From: Celerinatantimonas sp046054165
Lineage (GTDB): Bacteria; Pseudomonadota; Gammaproteobacteria; Enterobacterales; Celerinatantimonadaceae
Assembly: GCF_046054165.1 (NCBI RefSeq)
Contig: NZ_JBFNXK010000009.1
Span: forward strand, 93,068-157,067
Direction: 5' to 3'
DNA length: 64,000 nucleotides
A model generated the notes under the pieces. The model saw only the letters and a program-made list of their open reading frames with translations. It was not told the origin of the DNA and did not search any database. Positions 9,065 through 16,491 of the stretch are shown here, one piece after another; within the stretch, counting starts at the first letter, position 1, and every line of letters starts with the position of its first letter. A program made the position numbers and the translations under genes.

Positions 9065-9079
9065 GAACAATCATTGTTC
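9065..9079. promoter_or_regulatory. Perfect palindrome GAACAATCATTGTTC near the PTS 1 promoter
   Basis: A 15-bp perfect palindrome between the CRP-like site and the distal RAT, where the promoter should lie. It has the form of a repressor or activator operator. The cognate regulator is not visible. Confidence 0.4.
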
Positions 9080-9087
9080 TACAAAAA

Positions 9088-9103
9088 TGTGATACTCATC
9101 CCA
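9088..9103. promoter_or_regulatory. CRP-like site upstream of PTS 1
   Basis: TGTGATACTCATCCCA matches the TGTGA-N6-TCACA consensus with one change in the right arm. Its centre is about 70 bases upstream of the distal RAT, which leaves room for a class II promoter start just ahead of it. Supports catabolite control; inferred. Confidence 0.4.
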
Positions 9104-9335
9104 TGCAGTACTCTCATTTCACGCTTTTTTTGAATTAAATCACAGAATACATCACGGAGGATTTCCGAAATGAAGGCCCATCTTCTCTAAAATTGCTCAC
9201 TAGAAGCATCTTTACCATTAGCGCCCTATATATCTTGTGTTCAATCATTTTAGGCAATAATGGCATTGTGATTAACATTCTCTATTTAAAGTCATCCTAT
9301 CTGATGAAAGCTTGAGAATATCCACACCGTTCCTA

Positions 9336-10496
9336 CTAAAAATAATACTTAAAGCGGGCTCTCACTCCATAACGTCCCTCATGATGCGAAGGGGCGGAAG
9401 GCATCGCATCCCATTGCTGCTCTAACAGCGAATAGTAAGCAGCGGTGTAAAGATCAAAGTTCTCGAAACCCAGAATATTTTTCCATCGATAGGAGGTATG
9501 AAGCGTGTGAATATGATATTCCCCGGAGCTATCCGTACCCGAAGTATTAAAGTGATCGATTTTATTATGGGCATAAACATAACCCAGTTCGATATTATGC
9601 CAGCCGACATTAACGGCTACACTCTGATCGGTTTCATCCGTTGCATTCATCCCGGCTAAATTTAAATTAATGATGACGGCTTCTTCGCTCTCATTCCCTT
9701 GCCCGAGACTATTCCAGCCCAAAGATCCCCCGAACCCGGTACGTCGAGATTGGTCCAGCCATTGATGGCGCGCACCATAATAACCATAGGCATCGTGGAT
9801 CACATTCGTTTCCAGCCCCAATGACAGGCTGAAATGCCCCGAAGTCCAATTGACCACAGGGCGCAAGTAGATCACATTCTTTTTATTGGTAAGTTTGTTG
9901 CCATGATATTGGCCATCAGCATATAAACAGGTTCCATCTTCAATCAACGTATTCAATTCCAAAGTCATATGCCCCACATAGCGAGAAAGCTGAAAACCAC
10001 CTCCATGATGGGTCCGGCCTCGCCCTTCTTTCATCATATACACATAGCCACTGCCGTCTTTGTACAAATCATTAGCGCTGTTTCCTGCATATTCAACGAA
10101 GGTATCTTGATGGATCGGGAACATATCCCATGCCTCATAGCGCCCTAGCTGTATTTTCCACTGTGATGTTTTACCAAAGAAAAATTTAGCATCATCTAAA
10201 GTCATACCATCTTGCAGTGAAGCCAAAGGCTGAGCTGAAAATCCGACAAAAGCACGATTATCCCGGTGTTGTATCCCATCCAGCCCTAGCAGGATCCGGC
10301 CATTAATATCTTGTCGACGGGTTTGATCCGTGTTAAGCCCCAACGATGATAGTTCGCCCGGAGAATTCATCGCATCGACGTTAAATTCAACATCACCATA
10401 GCCAGTTAGCTGTCCGTGAGAAGTATTCCAGACTGTTGCAGACACGTTCGTCGAAAGTAGCAGTGTCAGACACAGGCCGTTAAAAATTGCTTTCAT
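9336..10496 (-). CDS. Carbohydrate-type outer-membrane porin (RafY-like glycoporin)
   Basis: A 386-residue protein with a signal peptide ending near STNVSA (about residue 20) and a terminal Phe (FKYYF). Many alternating aromatic strands and Gly-rich turns indicate an outer-membrane barrel. Its overall character suggests the glycoporin (RafY-like) group, though I cannot confirm the family without a search. It differs clearly in sequence from the porin at 6141-7298. It lies between the GH1 gene and the PTS 1 leader, on the same strand, with LacI-type operators and a CRP-like site upstream. It probably admits beta-glucosides or oligosaccharides across the outer membrane. Confidence 0.75.
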   Translation of the reverse strand: MKAIFNGLCLTLLLSTNVSATVWNTSHGQLTGYGDVEFNVDAMNSPGELSSLGLNTDQTRRQDINGRILLGLDGIQHRDNRAFVGFSAQPLASLQDGMTLDDAKFFFGKTSQWKIQLGRYEAWDMFPIHQDTFVEYAGNSANDLYKDGSGYVYMMKEGRGRTHHGGGFQLSRYVGHMTLELNTLIEDGTCLYADGQYHGNKLTNKKNVIYLRPVVNWTSGHFSLSLGLETNVIHDAYGYYGARHQWLDQSRRTGFGGSLGWNSLGQGNESEEAVIINLNLAGMNATDETDQSVAVNVGWHNIELGYVYAHNKIDHFNTSGTDSSGEYHIHTLHTSYRWKNILGFENFDLYTAAYYSLLEQQWDAMPSAPSHHEGRYGVRARFKYYF

Positions 10497-10597
10497 GTTA
10501 AGTTCCTCTTTAGTCGATCGCCAGACACAGCAGGGCCTTAACCAAGACCACTTGGCGTTGATGTGGATATTTATTGATTAAATGAAGTGTTGCTCAC

Positions 10598-10831
10598 TCA
10601 ACCGGTTAATCCCCTAACCGATAAACTGAGCCAATGGCTCTCAATCAGCATCGATGAGGCGTGAATCGCTCCCCATAAATGACTGCTTAACTTGTCTCGT
10701 CGTTCTTGTTGGATGACGTGCGTAGAATTTTCCTCGGCCTTTCGATCTCGATGCAGTGACTCCCGATAAAATGTCATCGAAGAAATAAATCGCCGATCAA
10801 TCGTCGGTGATGGAATACTGGGCAATTGCAT
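10598..10831 (-). CDS. Small hypothetical protein upstream of glycoporin
   Basis: An open frame of 77 codons starting MQLPSIPSP with a GAGA 7 bases upstream; an in-frame TTG at 10843 is an alternative. The product is polar with several Arg/Lys/His, and shows no signal peptide, membrane segment or family I recognise. It is the first frame after the operator cluster at 10867-10902 and about 100 bases ahead of the porin, so it may be translated as part of that transcript. It may equally be a chance frame in a leader. Confidence 0.35.
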   Translation of the reverse strand: MQLPSIPSPTIDRRFISSMTFYRESLHRDRKAEENSTHVIQQERRDKLSSHLWGAIHASSMLIESHWLSLSVRGLTG

Positions 10832-10866
10832 GTTGAATCTCAAATATTAAGTTTTTTATAAAAATA

Positions 10867-10902
10867 TCCGAAACGTTTTGGATTAAAACCGAAACGTTTC
10901 GG
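10867..10902. promoter_or_regulatory. Two LacI/GalR-type operators
   Basis: TCCGAAACGTTTTGGA (10867-10882, one mismatch) and the perfect palindrome CCGAAACGTTTCGG (10889-10902) have the central CG and symmetry of LacI-family operators. Their centres are 21 bp apart, two helical turns, so dimers would bind the same face. They lie between the CRP-like site and the small ORF/porin genes. No LacI-family gene is in the window. Confidence 0.65.
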
Positions 10903-10942
10903 ATCTGTGATATGAAACAATAAATGAGTCAATTGATATTAA

Positions 10943-10962
10943 AAATGTGTTTTTGATCACAT
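10943..10962. promoter_or_regulatory. CRP-like site upstream of the glycoporin unit
   Basis: AAATGTGTTTTTGATCACAT fits the extended CRP consensus with one notable deviation in the left TGTGA arm. It sits upstream of the paired LacI-type operators in the minus-strand direction, the usual order for a catabolite-controlled promoter. Confidence 0.55.
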
Positions 10963-11041
10963 ATCACTATGAAAGGAATCACAAAAAGGCTAGTTCTGAT
11001 CAAGCGCTTAAAGACAGGAATTACTCGTAATAACCAAAAGC

Positions 11042-11059
11042 ACCTCACCAAGGTGAGGT
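11042..11059 (-). terminator. Hairpin downstream of GH1 gene, possible weak terminator
   Basis: ACCTCACC (11042-11049) and GGTGAGGT (11052-11059) are perfectly complementary. On the minus strand the stem is followed by GCTTTTGG, a poor T-tract. It lies about 520 bases past the GH1 stop, upstream of the glycoporin promoter elements. The stretch 11060-11581 is otherwise AT-rich, and I see no gene in it. Confidence 0.4.
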
Positions 11060-11581
11060 ATAAAAAAGGCCTAAATCATATGCAGCTACGGCAAAACGAT
11101 TAACTTAAATATCGCCTTGCATCAGCTTGATGCATCTCCATGCTGCTCCACACTGTCGTCCCTGACGTGGAGGAAAACTGATAAACCGAATACTGTTTTT
11201 TAGATAAAAAACTGTAAAAAATAGTGATATTACTCATCAATATGGATCGTTATAAACTATCCATAAATTCATTAAAATCCGTTATTAATATAATTATTAT
11301 TTTGCAATTCTATTTTAACTAAACTTCCCTTGTATCCCATTATCATATGCAATGGGATTATATTTTAGTATGCTTTTTACTCATATTTTCCATACGACTT
11401 AGCAATAATCAAAAAGCAGTACCTGTAACAATATCACCACCCGGATAAATTATATCTATTATGTAGATCGTTTTATAAAAAATCGACCTCATAAATTTTA
11501 TGAGAAAGGAAACTGCTCTTCATCATGATGCTAAAATAACAGATCATTCAGATAAGCAGATTCACAATCCTAATTTTCAAA

Positions 11582-12997
11582 TTACGAACGCGTATATATA
11601 GGTTTTGTTAATGCTTCACCTTTAGACGCAATTACTTTTTGATACCAGAAAAAGCTTTTTTTCCGTTTCCGTTCCAAGGACCCATGACCTTCATCGTCCC
11701 GATCAACATAAATAAAACCATAGCGTTTTGACATCTGGGCGGTTGATGCACTCACCAGATCAATGGGCCCCCAAGAGGTATATCCCATCACCTCAACGCC
11801 ATCTTGAATGGCTTCGCCCACTTCATACAGATGCGAGTTGAGATAATCAATCCGATAATCGTCTTCAATCTCACCTTGGGCATTCATCTGATCTTTCGCA
11901 CCCAAACCATTTTCAACGACAAATATCGGTTTCTGATAGCGATCCCATAATAAATTCAATAAGTAACGTAAACCGATGGGATCGATCTGCCATCCCCATT
12001 CTGATTTATCCAAATATGGATTGGCAATCATCTCCAGCATATTGCCTTTGGCTTTCTGCTGCTCTTTCGGATCAGCACTGGCACAACCGGTCATGTAATA
12101 ACTAAACGAAATAAAATCAACGGTTTCTTTCAGTGCTTGTTCATCTTCGGCCGTGATATCAATCGTAACGCCCAACTGGGCAAGTTTACGTTTCATATAG
12201 CTGGGGTAATAACCACGAGCCTGCACATCCCCAAAAAATAGCCAATCATGATTCTGCCGCTGCGCTTTCAATACATCAGCTGGATGACTGGTAAGTGGAT
12301 ACAAAACAGCACCTAACATCATATTACCAATTTGGGCATCCGGGATAATCTCATGGCAGGCTTTTACAGCCTTAGCACTCGCCACCAGCTGATGATGAAT
12401 CGCTTGATAACGTGTTTGTTCACTACAGTCCCGCGGTAAACCGGAGCCTGTAAACGGTTCATCTAATGTCACGTTAATTTCATTAAATGTCAGCCAATGT
12501 TTCACTCTAGAGCCAAAACGTTCAAAGACAACACGCGCATATTTTTCAAAGAAACCAATCACATCCCGGCTGGCCCACCCCTGATAGTGTTCGGCTAAAT
12601 GCAAAGGCATTTCGTAATGGGACAAAGTGACTAATGGCGTAATTCCATATTGTTTTAATTCATCGAAAACTTTGTCGTAATAAGCTAAACCGGCCTCATT
12701 AGGCTGCGCATCATTCCCATTTGGAAAAATCCGACTCCAGGCAATCGATAAGCGTAAACAGCTAAATCCCATTTCATTGAATAACGCGATATCTTCCGGA
12801 TAACGATGATAAAAATCGATCGCTATATCTTTAATATTAAAATCACCGGGGACTCGTTTGACGAGTTCACCAAAGGCCCCTTTAGGCTGAACATCCGATG
12901 TTGATAATCCTTTACCATCAGCGACATGGCTTCCTTCAACCTGGTTGGCTGCAATAGCTCCACCCCACAAAAACGAGTCAGGAAAACGAAAACTCAT
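11582..12997 (-). CDS. 6-phospho-beta-glucosidase, glycoside hydrolase family 1
   Basis: A 471-residue GH1 enzyme close to AscB/BglA in length and motifs. The acid/base glutamate is E173 in TFNEIN and the nucleophile is E362 in VVENGLG; the N-terminal FPDSFLWGGA signature is present. It hydrolyses the phosphorylated beta-glucoside delivered by the PTS in the cytoplasm, giving glucose-6-phosphate and an aglycone or sugar. AAGGAG lies at good spacing before the ATG. It follows PTS 2 by 83 bases, so the two form an asc-like operon. It could also serve the product imported by PTS 1, which has no hydrolase of its own here. Confidence 0.93.
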   Translation of the reverse strand: MSFRFPDSFLWGGAIAANQVEGSHVADGKGLSTSDVQPKGAFGELVKRVPGDFNIKDIAIDFYHRYPEDIALFNEMGFSCLRLSIAWSRIFPNGNDAQPNEAGLAYYDKVFDELKQYGITPLVTLSHYEMPLHLAEHYQGWASRDVIGFFEKYARVVFERFGSRVKHWLTFNEINVTLDEPFTGSGLPRDCSEQTRYQAIHHQLVASAKAVKACHEIIPDAQIGNMMLGAVLYPLTSHPADVLKAQRQNHDWLFFGDVQARGYYPSYMKRKLAQLGVTIDITAEDEQALKETVDFISFSYYMTGCASADPKEQQKAKGNMLEMIANPYLDKSEWGWQIDPIGLRYLLNLLWDRYQKPIFVVENGLGAKDQMNAQGEIEDDYRIDYLNSHLYEVGEAIQDGVEVMGYTSWGPIDLVSASTAQMSKRYGFIYVDRDDEGHGSLERKRKKSFFWYQKVIASKGEALTKPIYTRS

Positions 12998-13080
12998 ACT
13001 CTTTTCTCCTTCGATACTTCAATCAATAACATTCAATGGGTGGTATCCAGAATCAAGGTCTGAATCCAAAACTTATTCAT

Positions 13081-14529
13081 TTATTTAACAGACTGTTGTA
13101 GCTCTTTAGCTGAATGATCCGCTTTTTTAGACCGAGCCACTTTGCCTTCATCTTTGCAACCAAATAGATAAGTCAAAGCGGCACCCAAAACAATCGCAAC
13201 CACCGAGCCAACAATAGCAGCCCAAAAACTGGCATTGATACCGCTATTCGGAATCAGTTGAGGGATCGATAAGATACTCGGCAATCCAAATGAGTAGATA
13301 TGGGCGTGATATAACCCCAAAATACCAGAGCCGATCGCCCCACTAAAGCAACCAAAAATGAACGGTCTGCGACGTGGCAGGTTTAAGCCATAGATCGCAG
13401 GTTCGGTAATACCAAAGATTCCCGAAGTAAAACAGGATCCGGCTAATGTCCGAACTTTGGCATCTTTAGTTCTGAGGAAAATCCCTAACGCAGCACCTGC
13501 CTGAGCCAACACAGCCGGTAAAACCAGCGGCATCATGCTATCTGAACCAAATACAGTCAGGTTATTGATAATGATCGGAACAAATCCCCAGTGCAGCCCA
13601 AAGATAACGAAGATCTGCCAACAGGCTCCCATAATCATACCGGCGATCACTGGGCTCACCAGATAAAGCCATTCATAACCATGTGCAATAATCTGGCTTA
13701 ACCATGTTGCGATTGGACCAATCACCAAGAAAGTCAGAGGGACCACAATAATGATGGCAAACAAGGGAGCAAAGAAATTTTTAACCGCACTCGGTAACCA
13801 CTTGTTAAAGAAGTACTCCAGCTTAGAACTGACCCAACTGGCACAAATAACGGGAATCACCGATGAGGTATAATTCATTAAAATGACTGGGATCCCCAAA
13901 AAATGTAATGGTACGGCATTCGCCACTTGCGATGCCTGATAAGCGCTGACCATATCGGGATAAACCAAAGCCGCACCAATCACCATAGACACAAATGGAT
14001 TGCCACCAAATTTAACGCCGGCGGTATATCCTAAAATAATTGGGAAGAAGTAAAACAGGCTATCACTGGCCGCATATAAAATTCGATAACAACCATCATC
14101 CGGAGCCAGAACATGGCAGGCAATAGCTAAGGCCAGCAACCCCTTCATGATCCCTGAAGCTGCCATAACCCCTAACAAGGGAGTAAAAATCCCCGAAATA
14201 ATATCAATAAACTTAGCGAACAGATTCTCTTTTTTATCATCGCTTTGGCTATTCTCAGCCGATTTAGATACTGTGGCCGCCACGGAACCGTCTAATCCAT
14301 TAATGGCCTCAAAGACCTGATTAACGTGGTTACCGATCACAACCTGAAACTGGCCTCCACTTTCAACCACAGCGATAATATCAGGGTTGCTCTTTAATGA
14401 TTCCCGATCGGTTTTATCATGATCATGCAGTTTAAAACGAAGACGCGTTGCGCAGTGGATTAAACTCGCAACATTTTCCCGTCCCCCAACACCTTTGATA
14501 ATTTCTGAAGCTAACTGCTCATATGCCAT
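13081..14529 (-). CDS. PTS beta-glucoside-type EIIBC permease (GH1 operon)
   Basis: A 482-residue AscF-like PTS permease. The EIIB cysteine is C26 in LIHCATRLRF, a charged linker lies near residues 90-105, and the EIIC membrane domain carries GITEPAIYGLNLPRRRPF. No EIIA domain is present. It is a clear paralogue of the permease at 7404-8798, similar along its whole length but differing in linker and C-terminus, which here ends in a Lys/Gln-rich tail. It should import and phosphorylate a beta-glucoside for the GH1 enzyme encoded downstream. Expression is controlled by two RAT/terminator pairs and probably CRP. Confidence 0.93.
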   Translation of the reverse strand: MAYEQLASEIIKGVGGRENVASLIHCATRLRFKLHDHDKTDRESLKSNPDIIAVVESGGQFQVVIGNHVNQVFEAINGLDGSVAATVSKSAENSQSDDKKENLFAKFIDIISGIFTPLLGVMAASGIMKGLLALAIACHVLAPDDGCYRILYAASDSLFYFFPIILGYTAGVKFGGNPFVSMVIGAALVYPDMVSAYQASQVANAVPLHFLGIPVILMNYTSSVIPVICASWVSSKLEYFFNKWLPSAVKNFFAPLFAIIIVVPLTFLVIGPIATWLSQIIAHGYEWLYLVSPVIAGMIMGACWQIFVIFGLHWGFVPIIINNLTVFGSDSMMPLVLPAVLAQAGAALGIFLRTKDAKVRTLAGSCFTSGIFGITEPAIYGLNLPRRRPFIFGCFSGAIGSGILGLYHAHIYSFGLPSILSIPQLIPNSGINASFWAAIVGSVVAIVLGAALTYLFGCKDEGKVARSKKADHSAKELQQSVK

Positions 14530-14607
14530 AATTCAACGTCCTAATGAATAAATACAACATGAAACAGGAGTTTCCCTTAGGGGCTGTCAACCCTAGATTT
14601 CGGACAT

Positions 14608-14661
14608 AAAAAAACCTGGATTTTGCACCGGTCATAACAATGACCCATACAATCATCCAGG
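14608..14661 (-). terminator. Conditional terminator, proximal, PTS 2 leader
   Basis: CCTGGAT and ATCCAGG (14615-14621 and 14655-14661) pair perfectly, and the minus-strand transcript then reads seven T. The first arm overlaps the end of the RAT at 14660-14687. Confidence 0.85.
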
Positions 14662-14687
14662 TTTTGCCCGATAGACGGTTACAATCC
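14660..14687 (-). promoter_or_regulatory. BglG-type RAT, proximal, PTS 2
   Basis: The minus strand reads GGATTGTAACCG at one end and CGGGCAAAACC at the other, nearly identical to the proximal RAT of PTS 1. It would be bound by a BglG-family antiterminator when the inducing sugar is being transported. Confidence 0.87.
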
Positions 14688-14778
14688 TGCCATTTTGCAC
14701 TGCTATTAAAAACTGTATCTATTTGTTTTAAAAGAGATTTAAACCATAAATCTCACACAAATTTTTACATGCACGCAT

Positions 14779-14827
14779 AAAAAAACCTGATCAAATACCC
14801 AATGCCTTGCATAGGGACTTAACCAGG
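14779..14827 (-). terminator. Conditional terminator, distal, PTS 2 leader
   Basis: CCTGGTTAA pairs with TTGATCAGG allowing G-U pairs, followed by seven T on the minus strand. It overlaps the RAT at 14826-14856 by two bases. Confidence 0.75.
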
Positions 14828-14856
14828 TTTTGCCTGCAATCAAGCAGTTACAATCC
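14826..14856 (-). promoter_or_regulatory. BglG-type RAT, distal, PTS 2
   Basis: The minus strand reads GGATTGTAACTGCTTG and ends GCAGGCAAAACC, very close to the E. coli bgl RAT and to the distal RAT of PTS 1. Confidence 0.87.
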
Positions 14857-14918
14857 AACTAACTGAGATTAAGAATAACGATATAATCCATTGCAGAGCA
14901 ACTAACAGGCCACAAAAG

Positions 14919-14934
14919 TGTGACTCAACTCGCA
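14919..14934. promoter_or_regulatory. CRP-like site upstream of PTS 2
   Basis: TGTGACTCAACTCGCA matches TGTGA-N6-TCACA with one change. Its distance from the distal RAT (about 70 bases, centre to RAT start) is the same as at PTS 1. The rest of 14935-15517 is very AT-rich and should hold the promoter of the plus-strand binding-protein gene; I see no gene in it. Confidence 0.45.
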
Positions 14935-15517
14935 TTAAAAATGCCATTTCATTTATAACCCAAATATAAATCACAAATATTAAGGATTGATTTTATCCAT
15001 AAATCAACATCTTATAGTTATAAATATCAATAAATTAATGTGCGATGATGCAGCGTCTCCAACACAGATGACTCCTTCATTAGAGTCCTATTACACCCTT
15101 GAAATTACATGATAAGGACATGAAAATTTATTATTTTTAATATCCCTCTATCTTATATGACTATATTCACATCCAATAGATTTTTAAGCTCAATTAGTGT
15201 CTCAAGATATGTATTATTAATCTTATTGACAATAAAATTACACTTAATTATAATTTAATCAATTAAATAGAATCAAAACAACATTTTAAATATGTCGATA
15301 TTTAATATATAACTGACGATGTGAATAAATTTCAATCAAATCCATCATTCATTCAAATAATATTCGACGTTATTATCCAACATTGATCCCTATTTATTAT
15401 TAATTAAATGCTAGTTATCACAGAATATGAAATCAAACCAACACTCTTAATTCATTTTAACTATATTATAGCTATAGCAAATCACAGGCCTCAATTTTAG
15501 TCCCTTAGGAGTAATCT

Positions 15518-16468
15518 ATGCCGTATATCGTTCAGTTTACACGCGCGATACGATGGATGCTTGGAGCAACCTTCCTTATGTTGCTATCAATCTCTCCAGT
15601 CAGTGCTAAATTCATCGCAGTCAGCGCAAATTTAAACGACACTTTTCAAAATATGCTGTTATTAAGTATGGAACGAACAGCTGATGCGAATAATGACGAC
15701 ATCTATATCGATTATGCCAACAATGATACGGATCGACAGTTAGCGCAAATCCGTCAATATGTACAAACTGGTGCGGACGCGATCATTGTGTCATCCATAA
15801 AATGGGATGACGCCGAATATACCCCAAAAATTATGGATATCACGGGAAAAACACCGCTGGTATTTGTCAGTGCTGAACCACTTCATGATCTGAGTAAACT
15901 CCCCAAAAATGTCATCTATGTGGGGTCAAATGAACAAGAATCCGGCACCATGGAAATGGAAGAACTGGCGCGATTAGCTCACTATAAAGGAAAAGTCGCA
16001 ATGCTTATGGGTGAAAAGATTCATAGAGCAGCCCAGAGCCGAAGCCAAGATGTCAAAGAAGTCATTGCTAAATATCCAGACATGTCACTCGTCGCCTCCG
16101 AAACAGCAGACTGGTCCCGCAGTAAAGCATATGCCATCACCAAAAAATGGCTTCAGGATAAATTAGATTTCAATATTCTAGTTGCCAATAATGACGAAAT
16201 GATTCTAGGAGCCATCCTCGCCTTTCAGGATTCAGGGATTGACCCCAAACCTTATTTGTTAGGGGGTATTGATGCCACTCCGGACGCGCTTCAGGAAATG
16301 CAAAAAGGGCTACTCGATGTCACCGTGCTTCAAGATGCCAATCGACAGGGATCGGCTTCTGTAGAAATGGCTTACCAATTGATCAATAAAGAACGTCCCG
16401 CACCGGTTTATTGGGTTCCATTTAAATTAATCACCCCGGATAACTATCAACAGTTGCAAGACAAATAA
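15518..16468 (+). CDS. Periplasmic sugar-binding protein (RbsB/LacI fold)
   Basis: A 316-residue protein with a signal peptide (positive n-region, hydrophobic core, SPVSA cleavage near residue 30). The mature part has the type I periplasmic-binding fold: a GADAIIVSS segment after the first helix pair, and VANNDEMILGAILAF followed by GGIDATPDAL, typical of ribose/galactose-binding relatives. AGGAG precedes the start. No ABC permease or ATPase gene lies nearby; the next gene, 23 bases on, is a chemoreceptor. It is therefore more likely a sensory than a transport component. The ligand is unknown, possibly a sugar used by the adjacent PTS genes. Confidence 0.85.
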   Translation: MPYIVQFTRAIRWMLGATFLMLLSISPVSAKFIAVSANLNDTFQNMLLLSMERTADANNDDIYIDYANNDTDRQLAQIRQYVQTGADAIIVSSIKWDDAEYTPKIMDITGKTPLVFVSAEPLHDLSKLPKNVIYVGSNEQESGTMEMEELARLAHYKGKVAMLMGEKIHRAAQSRSQDVKEVIAKYPDMSLVASETADWSRSKAYAITKKWLQDKLDFNILVANNDEMILGAILAFQDSGIDPKPYLLGGIDATPDALQEMQKGLLDVTVLQDANRQGSASVEMAYQLINKERPAPVYWVPFKLITPDNYQQLQDK

Positions 16469-16491
16469 TTCGAGATAAAAGGATACTGGAT

